Shown here: piece after piece, positions 7,866 to 15,372 of the stretch
Layout: each line of letters opens with the position of its first letter
Position numbering within the stretch: the first letter of the stretch is position 1
Origin: Fluviibacter sp048859965
Lineage (GTDB): Bacteria > Pseudomonadota > Gammaproteobacteria > Burkholderiales > Rhodocyclaceae
NCBI GenBank assembly: GCA_048859965.1
Contig: JBLIZO010000025.1
Coordinates: forward strand, 1 to 26,210
DNA length: 26,210 bases
Direction of reading: 5' to 3'
Made by a program: the position numbers and the translations under genes
The notes under the pieces: generated by a model
What the model saw: the letters and a program-made list of their open reading frames with translations, nothing else
The model's database searches: none
Told to the model about the DNA's origin: nothing

Positions 7866-9164
7866 ATGGATCCAATCACCATTGTCGCCGCGCTTGCCGT
7901 CATCTTCGCCGCCATTGCCGGCTATCTGGCCGGAGCGCTTTCCGCCCGCGCCCGAGCCACCGCGGCCGAAACGCGTGCCGAGCGTCTGCCACTGGTCGAA
8001 GGTCGACTGCAAGAAGCCGAACAGCAACTCGGTATCCTGAATACCCAGATCGCGACGCTGAATACGCAGCTCGCACAGGAGCGCAACCAAAATATCGAGA
8101 AGATTGCCTTACTGCAAAACGCTCGCGAAGAGCTGAGCAGCCAATTCAAGAATCTGGCGACCGATATTCTGGAAGAAAAATCCAAACGCTTCAGCGAACA
8201 GAACCAGCAAAGTCTCGGCCAACTGCTCGAACCTTTGAAGACCCGACTACAGGAGTTTCAGGGCAAGGTCGAACAGGTCTATGTTCAGGAAGGCAAAGAC
8301 CGCAGTGCGCTGGCCGAACAGGTCCGCCAGCTTATGGAACTCAACCGTACCGTGAGCCAGGAAGCCAACAACCTCACTCGCGCACTCAAGGGTTCGAATA
8401 AAACCCAGGGAAACTGGGGCGAACTCATTCTGGAACGAGTGCTCGAAACCGCCGGTCTGAGGAAGGGCGAAGAGTTTGATGTCCAGGAAAGTCACACCAC
8501 TGGCGATGGCAAACGCCTCCAGCCGGATGTTGTGCTGCACCTCCCCGAAGACCGTCATCTCGTCATCGATGCCAAGGCCACGCTCGTGGCTTACGAAGAC
8601 TATGCCAGTGCTGAGGACGACAAACATCGTGACGCCGCACTCAAGCGTCATCTCGATGCTGTACGCGCTCACATCAAAGGCCTCTCGGACAAGAACTATC
8701 AGGATTTGTATGGCCTGAAGTCGCTCGATTTCGTGCTCATGTTCATCCCCATTGAACCAGCATTCATGCTGGCTGTGACGCATGACCGCGACCTGTTCAT
8801 GGACGCCTGGAACAAAAATGTGCTGCTGGTCAGTCCATCGACCCTGCTCTTCGTTGTGCGCACCGTCGCCAGCCTCTGGCGGCAGGAAGCTCAGAACCGT
8901 AACGCACAGGACATCGCCAAGCGCGGAGCCGAGCTTTACGACAAGCTGGCTGGCTTCGTGGAAGACATGGAGTCCCTGGGCAACCGTCTGACCCAGGCAC
9001 AGAAGGATTACGACGGTGCCATCAGTAAACTGTCCACCGGTCGCGGCAACCTGATTCGTCAGGCGGAAATGCTCAAGAAACTGGGGGTCAAGCCGAACAA
9101 GGCACTTCCGACCCCCATGGTCGAGCAGGCCAACGAGGGTAATGACAGCGCCGACATGGAATAA
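7866..9164 (+). CDS. rmuC: DNA recombination protein RmuC
   Basis: This 432-residue protein has an N-terminal membrane anchor (residues 4-25), then a long coiled coil rich in Gln, Glu and Leu (about 30-170). The RmuC nuclease-like domain follows: NWGELILERVLETAGL, a DVVLHLPEDRHLVIDAKATLVAYEDY core with the D...DAK arrangement of restriction-endonuclease folds, and FVLMFIPIEPAF. RmuC limits inversions at short inverted repeats and influences recombination in E. coli; the biochemical activity is not established. The ATG at 7866 follows the ABC-F stop by 39 nt, with only a weak ribosome site (GGA). It converges on the GIY-YIG gene with 9 nt between stops and no room for a hairpin. Confidence 0.93.
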   Translation: MDPITIVAALAVIFAAIAGYLAGALSARARATAAETRAERLPLVEGRLQEAEQQLGILNTQIATLNTQLAQERNQNIEKIALLQNAREELSSQFKNLATDILEEKSKRFSEQNQQSLGQLLEPLKTRLQEFQGKVEQVYVQEGKDRSALAEQVRQLMELNRTVSQEANNLTRALKGSNKTQGNWGELILERVLETAGLRKGEEFDVQESHTTGDGKRLQPDVVLHLPEDRHLVIDAKATLVAYEDYASAEDDKHRDAALKRHLDAVRAHIKGLSDKNYQDLYGLKSLDFVLMFIPIEPAFMLAVTHDRDLFMDAWNKNVLLVSPSTLLFVVRTVASLWRQEAQNRNAQDIAKRGAELYDKLAGFVEDMESLGNRLTQAQKDYDGAISKLSTGRGNLIRQAEMLKKLGVKPNKALPTPMVEQANEGNDSADME

Positions 9165-9173
9165 CGCGTATAA

Positions 9174-9431
9174 CTATTCAGCGTCCTTGAAGAAACCCGG
9201 CTTTGCTTCACGTGGCAACTGCTTCAATTGCCATTCCGCTTTTGATGCCATCGAACGATCCGGATAAGCCACCTGCCCGATGATACGTACCGGCGGGTTC
9301 GCCCGCGTATAACGTGCGCCTTTACCGGACTGGTGTGCGGCGAAGCGCGCTGCGACATCGGTCGTGATACCGGCATAGTAAGTGCCGTTGATGCACTCCA
9401 GCAGATACAGGAACCAGGGCTTTGCTGACAC
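9174..9431 (-). CDS. GIY-YIG domain protein (UPF0213/YhbQ-like)
   Basis: This 85-residue single-domain protein has the GIY-YIG nuclease core: FLYLLECINGTYYAGIT, where YLLE and YAG stand for GIY and YIG. These are followed by the conserved RFAAHQSGKGARYT and an EWQLKQLPREAK block carrying the glutamate used by the fold. Small stand-alone members such as YhbQ cleave or bind DNA, with roles poorly defined. It starts with GTG (429-431 of the 9 kb segment, i.e. 9429-9431), only 3 nt after the yaeQ stop, and no clear Shine-Dalgarno site is seen. Translation probably depends on reinitiation after yaeQ. Convergent with rmuC. Confidence 0.88.
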   Translation of the reverse strand: MSAKPWFLYLLECINGTYYAGITTDVAARFAAHQSGKGARYTRANPPVRIIGQVAYPDRSMASKAEWQLKQLPREAKPGFFKDAE

Positions 9432-9434
9432 AGA

Positions 9435-9971
9435 TCAAATCGCCCACGACATCAGTACACGCGGTGTGACAGCAGCCTCGGCCAGATACAGCATGCCTTC
9501 CTGAATTGTCCAGGAAAGTTTCATGGTCCGGTTGGCCACCGCTACCAGCTTTTCGCTATCCTCCGGTGAGATCTGAAGCACGGCGAGATTTCGGTAGCGC
9601 GAGAGCGCATTTCCATGCTGTTGCCACCACAAATCCGATGTGCGGCCGCCATAGCTCACCATCACAACCCGGTCGGCCCGACTACACGCTTTCTTGATCC
9701 GGGTTTCATCCGGCAAACCGACATCGATCCATAACCGCGTCACCCCGCCCGGGTCGATTTCCCACAACGAGGCATCTTCTTCATTGGACAGCCCCCGGCC
9801 AAAGCGCAGATCTTCCGAGGCATACAATGCAAAGGCCAACAGGCGGACCATCACCCGTTCCATCGTTTCCGACGGGTGTTGCGCAATCGTCAGCGCATAA
9901 TCGCCAAAATGGTGTCGGTCCAGATCTGCCAGCTGCAGATCTGCCTTGAATACGGTTGATTTAAGTGCCAT
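9435..9971 (-). CDS. yaeQ: YaeQ family protein
   Basis: This 178-residue product aligns along its whole length with YaeQ: MALKSTVFKADLQLADLDR at the start, then LTIAQHPSETMERVMVRLLAFALYA, LWIDVGLPDETRIKKACSRA and a late WTIQEGMLYLAEA. YaeQ proteins adopt a PD-(D/E)xK-like fold. E. coli YaeQ was once linked to suppression of RfaH loss, but the function remains unclear. A GGA ribosome site precedes the ATG. It is the first gene of a two-gene unit with the GIY-YIG protein, so two small nuclease-fold proteins are made from one transcript. It diverges from the methyltransferase gene. Confidence 0.92.
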   Translation of the reverse strand: MALKSTVFKADLQLADLDRHHFGDYALTIAQHPSETMERVMVRLLAFALYASEDLRFGRGLSNEEDASLWEIDPGGVTRLWIDVGLPDETRIKKACSRADRVVMVSYGGRTSDLWWQQHGNALSRYRNLAVLQISPEDSEKLVAVANRTMKLSWTIQEGMLYLAEAAVTPRVLMSWAI

Positions 9972-10050
9972 GGTTCCTGTCCGAAAGGCAGAAGGCTACG
10001 CCGAACCGCGATGAATTCCAAATGCGTCGAATCACCCGCGAGGAAGTCGC

Positions 10051-10056
10051 TACAAT
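10051..10056 (+). promoter_or_regulatory. Probable -10 box (TACAAT) for the methyltransferase gene
   Basis: TACAAT, in the context GCTACAATGCGG, matches the -10 consensus at 5 of 6 positions and is a form often seen just before betaproteobacterial genes. The -35 region is poor (around 10027-10033, TCGAATC). A start of transcription about 6-8 nt downstream would fall near 10063, which would exclude the ATG at 10011, leave that at 10062 only as a leaderless start, and favour the ATG at 10077. Confidence 0.4.
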
Positions 10057-10076
10057 GCGGCATGTCGCATCAACCC

Positions 10077-11225
10077 ATGCCCACACTACACTGGCTCGAC
10101 AACGGCCACCCCCATCAGGCCCGCTGGATTTCCGAAGCGGGCTTGCCGCCACCTGATCATGTCGTCGTCACGGACGACACTCTGTCTGCCGATGCCGCCT
10201 ATAAACTGGTGCAATCCGGCACCGCCATTCTCTGGCGTGGCGACTATCCGAATGCCCGGCACCTGCTGCAGGCACTCACCCGCCGCGTTGACCGACCAGC
10301 GAGAAATGCCCCTCCGCCTGCTAAAACCGCGCTAGAGGCTTTCGAGCGCCATCGAGCCGCCCAAGGCCGTCGCGCAACCCTACTCGGCCGCCTGTTGGTA
10401 ACGCTGACCAGCGATTACCAACTCCCTTTGCGGCGTGGTCAGGATGTGGCCGACGCTTGTGCCGCCGCCCTGGGTCCCGCCGACCCGGCAACCGGCGATG
10501 CCGTCATCTCTCTGCGCGGCTTGTTAGCTTTAGTCAGCGCTTACGAGTGGCGGAAAAAAGGCGCTTACGTCCCGGCACTCGATGCCGCTATTCATCCTCA
10601 CTTTGGCGTGTTTTCACCGGTGCGGGGCGAATATGTGGATCTCGTCGCCAAAGCCCCATTGCCCGAGCCCTGCAACGTGGCTTTCGATATCGGCCTCGGC
10701 TCCGGAGTCCTGAGCTGCGTGCTGGCCAAACGGGGCATTCCCCGCGTGATTGGCACCGACATTGACCCCCGAGCCCTGGCCTGCGCCACAGAAAACGTAC
10801 AACGTCTGGGTTACGGTCATCAGGTCAGGCTGGTTCGCGCCGACCTGTTCCCGACCGGTGCCGATGCCCCGCAGCTGGCTGACCTGATTCTTTGTAATCC
10901 CCCTTGGTTACCGGCGCAACCGACCTCCCCCGTCGAAGCCGCCGTCTATGACCCGGATTCCCGAATGCTGCGTCGCTTTCTTGCTGGGGCTGCCGCACGG
11001 CTTTCCTCCAACGGTGAAGCCTGGCTGATTCTATCCGACATTGCCGAGCACCTCGGCCTGCGCAGCCGTGATGAATTACTAGCCTGGATCAGCGCGGCCG
11101 GTCTGGTGGTTACCAACCGTCTGGACACTCGACCACGCCACCCTAAAACCCGCAACCAGAGTGATGCACTGCACAAAGCAAGGGCAAAGGAAATCACGTC
11201 GCTCTGGCGGCTAAAAAGGGCCTAA
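10077..11225 (+). CDS. Class I SAM-dependent methyltransferase with NPPW motif
   Basis: From the ATG at 10077 this gives 382 residues. The C-terminal half is a methyltransferase: AdoMet motif I FDIGLGSGVLSCVLAKRG (near residues 203-220), the acidic GTDIDPRA, and the catalytic NPPW in DLILCNPPWLPAQP (near 269-282). NPPY/NPPW motifs mark enzymes that methylate amide or exocyclic amino groups, such as PrmC/HemK-type glutamine methyltransferases and rRNA guanine/adenine methyltransferases. The N-terminal half (WRGDYPNARHLLQALTRRVDRP) is a separate, unassigned domain. The C-terminus is very basic, suiting a nucleic acid or ribosomal target. In-frame starts at 10062 and 10011 are possible; 10077 is preferred because of the TACAAT box at 10051. 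The target is unknown. Confidence 0.78.
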   Translation: MPTLHWLDNGHPHQARWISEAGLPPPDHVVVTDDTLSADAAYKLVQSGTAILWRGDYPNARHLLQALTRRVDRPARNAPPPAKTALEAFERHRAAQGRRATLLGRLLVTLTSDYQLPLRRGQDVADACAAALGPADPATGDAVISLRGLLALVSAYEWRKKGAYVPALDAAIHPHFGVFSPVRGEYVDLVAKAPLPEPCNVAFDIGLGSGVLSCVLAKRGIPRVIGTDIDPRALACATENVQRLGYGHQVRLVRADLFPTGADAPQLADLILCNPPWLPAQPTSPVEAAVYDPDSRMLRRFLAGAAARLSSNGEAWLILSDIAEHLGLRSRDELLAWISAAGLVVTNRLDTRPRHPKTRNQSDALHKARAKEITSLWRLKRA

Positions 11226-11252
11226 AAAAAGAGCGATTTAAGGGTTCAAGCA

Positions 11253-11281
11253 TTGACGTGCCGTCCTCCCGTGCGGATACT
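11253..11281 (+). promoter_or_regulatory. Candidate icd promoter
   Basis: TTGACG (11253-11258; 5 of 6 to consensus) and GATACT (11276-11281; 4 of 6) are separated by exactly 17 bp. This places a transcription start near 11288 and a leader of about 80 nt before the icd ATG. A second -10-like box, TATAAC at 11337-11342, has no good -35. The -35 of the first promoter lies inside the left arm of the 13-bp inverted repeat. Confidence 0.5.
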
Positions 11282-11316
11282 CATAGCTTCGCCAGATTAA
11301 CCTGACGGCACGTCAA
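11253..11316. repeat. 13-bp perfect inverted repeat in the icd leader
   Basis: TTGACGTGCCGTC at 11253-11265 is repeated in inverse orientation at 11304-11316 with 38 bp between. After one mismatch a further 3 bp pair on the outer side (11249-11251 with 11318-11320). The left arm covers the -35 box of the candidate icd promoter; the right arm falls in the predicted transcript leader. The arms could be paired operator sites. They could also form a stem in any transcript that reads through from the upstream methyltransferase gene. Confidence 0.75.
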
Positions 11317-11368
11317 GGCTCGCACAACGAGCCCTCTATAACTACTACTTGAATTTCAAGGGGACACC

Positions 11369-13606
11369 ATGGCTGACAAGAAGTCGAAGATTATCTACAC
11401 GCTGACGGACGAAGCACCGCTGCTCGCCACTTGTGCATTTCTGCCGATCATCCGTACCTTCACCGATCCGGCCGGTATCGAAATCGTGAAGAGCGACATC
11501 TCCGTTTCTGCCCGTGTTCTCGCCGAGTTTTCTGAATTCTTGAAAGACGACCAGAAGGTCACCGACAACCTGGCCGAGCTCGGCAAGCTGACCCTGCAGC
11601 CGGACACCAACATCATCAAGCTGCCGAACATCAGCGCCTCCGTCGCCCAGCTCAAAGCCTGTGTCAAAGAGCTTCAGGCCAAGGGTTACGCCGTTCCCGA
11701 CTACCCGGAAGCACCTACGAGCGACGCAGAAAAAGACATCGCCAAACGTTATGGCAAGTGCCTGGGCTCAGCCGTCAATCCAGTACTGCGTGAAGGTAAC
11801 TCGGATCGCCGCGCACCGCAGGCCGTGAAGAACTTTGCCCGCAAACACCCGCACTCGATGGGCACCTGGAACCAGTGGTCGCAATCGCATGTGTCGCATA
11901 TGCACGCAGGTGATTTCTATCATGGCGAGAAGTCGATGACGCTGGACAAGGCCCGCAACGTGCGTATGGAGCTCATCGCCAAAGGCGGCAAAGCCACTGT
12001 TCTCAAAGAAAAAGTCGCACTCAAAGCCGGCGAAATCATCGACTCGATGTTCATGAGCAAAAAAGCGTTGTGCAAGTTCTACGAACAGGAAATGGAAGAC
12101 TGCCGTAAAGCCGGCATCCTGTTCTCACTGCATGTGAAAGCGACCATGATGAAGGTCTCGCACCCGATCGTCTTCGGCCACTGCGTCAAGATCTACTACA
12201 AGGAAGCCTTCGAGAAGCACGGCAAACTGTTCGAAGAGTTGGGCATTAATGTCAACAACGGTATGGTTGATCTGTACGAGAAGATCAAGAGCCTGCCCGA
12301 ATCGAAGCGCGACGAAATCGTGCGTGATCTGCACGCCTGTCACGAGCATCGCCCGGAACTGGCCATGGTCGATTCGGCCAAAGGCATCACCAACTTCCAC
12401 TCGCCCAACGACATCATCGTCGATGCCTCCATGCCGGCCATGATTCGCGCTGGCGGCAAAATGTGGGGCGCCGATGGCAAACAATACGATGCCAAGTGCG
12501 TCATGCCGGAATCGACCTTTGCCCGTATCTATCAGGAGATGATCAACTTCTGTAAAACCAACGGCAACTTCGATCCGAAGACCATGGGTACTGTACCGAA
12601 CGTGGGTCTGATGGCGCAGAAAGCCGAAGAATACGGCTCGCACGATAAAACCTTTGAAATCGCCGAAGACGGTATCGCCAATATCGTTGATATTGACACC
12701 GGCGAAGTCCTGCTAACGCAGAACGTTGAAAAAGGTGACATCTGGCGTATGTGTCAGGTCAAGGACGAACCGATCCGCGACTGGGTCAAGCTGGCTGTCA
12801 CCCGTGCCCGCAATTCGAATACCCCGGCCATCTTCTGGCTGGACCCATATCGCCCGCACGAAGCCGAACTGATCAAGAAGGTTGAAAAATATCTCAAGGA
12901 GCATGACACCAAAGGCCTGGACATTCAGATCATGTCGCAGGTTCGTGCCATGCGTTATACCCTGGAGCGCGTTATCCGCGGTCTGGACACCATCTCGGTG
13001 ACCGACAATATCCTGCGTGACTATCTGACCGACCTGTTCCCGATCATGGAACTGGGCACTTCGGCCAAGATGCTATCGATCGTCCCGCTGATGGCTGGCG
13101 GCGGCATGTACGAAACCGGCGCCGGCGGTTCGGCACCGAAGCACGTACAGCAGCTGACCGAAGAAAACCACCTGCGTTGGGATTCGCTCGGCGAATTCCT
13201 GGCACTGGCTGTGTCGCTGGAAGACCTCGGCTTCAAAACGGGCAATGCCCGCGCCAAACTGCTGGCCAAAACGCTGGACGCTGCCACCGGCAAGCTGCTC
13301 GACAACAACAAGTCGCCGTCACCCAAGACGGGTGAGCTCGATAACCGCGGCAGCCAGTTCTATCTGGCCATGTACTGGGCGCAAGAACTCGCCAACCAGA
13401 CCGAAGACAAGGAACTGGCTGACAAGTTCAAGGTCTTGGCCAAAACCCTCACCGACAACGAAGCCCAGATCGTGGCCGAGATGAAGACGGTACAAGGCAA
13501 GGCCGTGGACATCGGTGGTTACTACAAGGCCGATTCGGAGAAGTGTAAGGCGGTCATGCGCCCGAGTGCTACCCTCAACAGCGCACTCAAGGCGGCTCGC
13601 GGCTAA
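11369..13606 (+). CDS. icd: NADP-dependent isocitrate dehydrogenase, monomeric type
   Basis: This 745-residue enzyme of the large monomeric IDH family oxidatively decarboxylates isocitrate to 2-oxoglutarate with NADP in the TCA cycle. It opens KSKIIYTLTDEAPLLATCAF, as these enzymes do. The isocitrate-binding cluster is intact: Ser134, Asn137, Arg141 and Arg147 in the stretch SAVNPVLREGNSDRR. Further family blocks are HPHSMGTWNQWSQSHVSHMH, NVGLMAQKAEEYGSHDKTF, FWLDPYRPHEAELI and GAGGSAPKHVQQL. The length is normal for the family. An AAGGGG ribosome site precedes the ATG, which sits behind a 143-nt leader with a promoter and inverted repeat. A hairpin terminator follows. The gene stands alone. 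It is unrelated in sequence to the dimeric Icd of E. coli. Confidence 0.97.
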   Translation: MADKKSKIIYTLTDEAPLLATCAFLPIIRTFTDPAGIEIVKSDISVSARVLAEFSEFLKDDQKVTDNLAELGKLTLQPDTNIIKLPNISASVAQLKACVKELQAKGYAVPDYPEAPTSDAEKDIAKRYGKCLGSAVNPVLREGNSDRRAPQAVKNFARKHPHSMGTWNQWSQSHVSHMHAGDFYHGEKSMTLDKARNVRMELIAKGGKATVLKEKVALKAGEIIDSMFMSKKALCKFYEQEMEDCRKAGILFSLHVKATMMKVSHPIVFGHCVKIYYKEAFEKHGKLFEELGINVNNGMVDLYEKIKSLPESKRDEIVRDLHACHEHRPELAMVDSAKGITNFHSPNDIIVDASMPAMIRAGGKMWGADGKQYDAKCVMPESTFARIYQEMINFCKTNGNFDPKTMGTVPNVGLMAQKAEEYGSHDKTFEIAEDGIANIVDIDTGEVLLTQNVEKGDIWRMCQVKDEPIRDWVKLAVTRARNSNTPAIFWLDPYRPHEAELIKKVEKYLKEHDTKGLDIQIMSQVRAMRYTLERVIRGLDTISVTDNILRDYLTDLFPIMELGTSAKMLSIVPLMAGGGMYETGAGGSAPKHVQQLTEENHLRWDSLGEFLALAVSLEDLGFKTGNARAKLLAKTLDAATGKLLDNNKSPSPKTGELDNRGSQFYLAMYWAQELANQTEDKELADKFKVLAKTLTDNEAQIVAEMKTVQGKAVDIGGYYKADSEKCKAVMRPSATLNSALKAARG

Positions 13607-13625
13607 AAACCACCGCCTACCAACC

Positions 13626-13661
13626 AATGAAAAGGCCACCGAATACGGTGGCCTTTTCATT
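13626..13661. terminator. Terminator after icd, probably bidirectional
   Basis: A perfect 16-bp stem (13626-13641 with 13646-13661) closes the 4-nt loop AATA. GGCCACCG forms the GC-rich part, flanked by A4 on the left and T4 on the right. It begins 19 nt after the icd stop and can also stop transcription coming from the convergent 58-residue ORF. Confidence 0.9.
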
Positions 13662-13693
13662 TGATCGTAAAAATTGATGCAACACAACAGGCG

Positions 13694-13870
13694 CTAAACC
13701 TCCGCAACCGTATGCAGGGTCAAAAGATCCAGGGCGCGCACATGGCAACCCGGATAAAGCCGCTTAACCACACAGACATACATCCGCACGTCATCCAGCG
13801 TCTGCTCCACCATCCCCACTGAAACCCAGCGTCTTGTTTGAAACTCGGCAACCTCAATTCTGTAGGTCAT
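13694..13870 (-). CDS. Hypothetical 58-residue protein
   Basis: I do not recognise this family. The ATG at 13868-13870 is preceded by a near-perfect AGGAGG ribosome site 5 nt upstream, the strongest in the window, which argues that it is translated. The product starts MTYRIEVAEF and has two cysteines (33, 42), no signal peptide and no membrane segment. It alternates short beta-like and helical stretches (QTLDDVRMYVCVVKRLY), as in small alpha/beta proteins. The upstream 13871-14040 interval is AT-rich compared with the neighbourhood. An upstream in-frame start at 13939 is ignored because it lacks a ribosome site. It lies between the icd terminator and the divergent TPMT-like gene. Confidence 0.6.
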   Translation of the reverse strand: MTYRIEVAEFQTRRWVSVGMVEQTLDDVRMYVCVVKRLYPGCHVRALDLLTLHTVAEV

Positions 13871-13930
13871 GTCATCCTCCTTTGGCGTTCTTATATGAAA
13901 CATTATGTCGAGTTTCTTATTAAAGAATGC

Positions 13931-13961
13931 ATGTTGCAATGCGTAATTTATTGCGCAACAT
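13931..13961. promoter_or_regulatory. Imperfect dyad in AT-rich divergent interval
   Basis: ATGTTGC (13931-13937) pairs with GCAACAT (13955-13961), and pairing continues inward for three bases if two bases are bulged. It lies in the 170-bp AT-rich stretch between the 58-residue ORF and the TPMT-like gene, which also has a TAAAAT -10-like box at 14003-14008 on the plus strand with no clear -35. It could be an operator; evidence is symmetry and position only. Confidence 0.25.
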
Positions 13962-14040
13962 CAAAAGAGATGTGGAATCTGGCCGTCATCATGCAGCTCG
14001 CATAAAATGAGCAGGTTAAAAACCCCTCCATTCAAGCCCC

Positions 14041-14652
14041 ATGAGCACACTCAATCAAAATTTCTGGCAGGACCACTTTGATAAAGGACACACACCCTGG
14101 GATCGCGGCGCCGCCAGTCCGCAGCTACTGCAATGGCTCGATAGCGGCGAACTCAAACCCTGCCGGATTGCTGTGCCCGGGTGCGGTAAGGGTTGGGAGG
14201 TCGCCGAACTCGCTACACGAGGTTTCGAAGTAGTCGGCATTGACTATACGGCCGGCGCCGTCAAGGAAACGCAGGCGCTTTTGACCGCACAAAACCTGTT
14301 GGCAGAGATCGTGCAAGCCAACGTGCTGAGCTATACGCCAACACCGCTCTTCGATGCCGTCTATGAACAAACCTGTCTGTGCGCACTGGATCCGGAACAT
14401 TGGATCGCCTACGCTGAACAACTGGCACGCTGGGTCAAACCCGGCGGCACACTCTACATGCTATTCATGCAAGTGGATCGGCCAGGGGCCAAAGAAGGGC
14501 TGAAGCAGGGACCGCCCTTCCATTGCGATATCAACGCCATGCACGCCCTGTTTAACAGTCGCTCCTGGCACTGGCCGGATACCTTACCAACCATTGTGTC
14601 GCACCCGAACGGCTGGCATGAACTTGCCATCCGCCTCGAGCGCAACACCTGA
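14041..14652 (+). CDS. Thiopurine S-methyltransferase-like SAM methyltransferase
   Basis: This 203-residue cytoplasmic protein has the TPMT-family opening FWQDHFDKGHTPWDRG (residues 8-23), then AdoMet motif I VPGCGKGWEVAELATRG (45-61), the acidic GIDYT (67-71), and a later LFDAVYEQTCLCAL segment. Bacterial members methylate thiols and, in some species, selenium or tellurium oxyanions; the substrate here is unknown. No good ribosome site is seen. The stop codon TGA (14650-14652) directly abuts the stop of the convergent nitroreductase (14653-14655). Not obviously linked to the acyl-CoA genes downstream. Confidence 0.82.
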   Translation: MSTLNQNFWQDHFDKGHTPWDRGAASPQLLQWLDSGELKPCRIAVPGCGKGWEVAELATRGFEVVGIDYTAGAVKETQALLTAQNLLAEIVQANVLSYTPTPLFDAVYEQTCLCALDPEHWIAYAEQLARWVKPGGTLYMLFMQVDRPGAKEGLKQGPPFHCDINAMHALFNSRSWHWPDTLPTIVSHPNGWHELAIRLERNT

Positions 14653-15351
14653 TCAGGAAGAAATAAAGGTCGCGAATTCATCAACCGGTACACGCGTGGT
14701 TTTCAGCGTGTTGACGATCGCTTTCTTGTCTTCGTAACCCAGTGCCATGCCACAAACGACGGCCTCGTTGGCAGGCAGGTTCAACTGGCGTTCAATGATC
14801 CGGTGAAACTGGTTAAAGGCTGCCTGAGCGCAGGTGGCCAGACCATGTCCAATAGCACTGATCATGATGTTCTCCATGAACATCCCATAGTCCAGCATAC
14901 TGCCGCGTCCCATCACGCGGTCCACGGTAAAGATCAGGCCGACGGGCGCATCGAAGAACTGATAGTTACGGGCATGTTGTGCCTGCATGCCTTCTTTGTC
15001 GCCCTTACCCAGCCCTAGCAGACCATACAAATCAAAACCTACTTTACGCCGACGACCGATAAAGGGCTCGATCCATTCCTTCGGATAATAGTCGTATTCC
15101 TCGTGATGCTGCGTCACCTTTTCCGGGTCGAAGAAGGTCTCCAGAATCTCAGCGCTCAGGCGCTCTTTCGCTGCACCGGTTAACACATAGACCTTCCACG
15201 GTTGCGTGTTCGTACCCGATGGCGCACGCGAAGACACCGTGAGAATCTCACGCACAATCATCGGATCAACCGGCGTATCCAGAAACGCCCGTACGGAATG
15301 ACGCGACGCAATCGCGCGGTCGATAATCTGAAAGTCCTTTAAAACGCCCAT
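14653..15351 (-). CDS. Nitroreductase family FMN-dependent oxidoreductase
   Basis: From the ATG at 15349-15351 (AGGAAAG site upstream) this gives 232 residues. The FMN-binding N-terminus reads AIASRHSVRAFLDTPVD, followed by SSRAPSGTNTQPWKVYVLTG, both typical of the nitroreductase fold. The later GMFMENIMISAIGHGLATCAQAAF and CGMALGYED complete the family pattern. Such enzymes reduce nitro groups, quinones or enones with NAD(P)H. The physiological substrate is not readable from sequence. It is the last gene of the scpB-like / MaoC / nitroreductase trio, 21 nt after the MaoC stop, so an acyl-CoA-related enone substrate is conceivable but unproven. An in-frame start at 15372 would add 7 residues. 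Confidence 0.87.
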   Translation of the reverse strand: MGVLKDFQIIDRAIASRHSVRAFLDTPVDPMIVREILTVSSRAPSGTNTQPWKVYVLTGAAKERLSAEILETFFDPEKVTQHHEEYDYYPKEWIEPFIGRRRKVGFDLYGLLGLGKGDKEGMQAQHARNYQFFDAPVGLIFTVDRVMGRGSMLDYGMFMENIMISAIGHGLATCAQAAFNQFHRIIERQLNLPANEAVVCGMALGYEDKKAIVNTLKTTRVPVDEFATFISS

Positions 15352-15372
15352 CTGCTTTCCTCGCCTATTCAA

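Noticed and set aside
11253..11316. The icd-leader inverted repeat as a miniature transposable element
   Set aside because: No target duplication flanks it, no second copy was noticed in the window, and its left arm is part of a plausible promoter.
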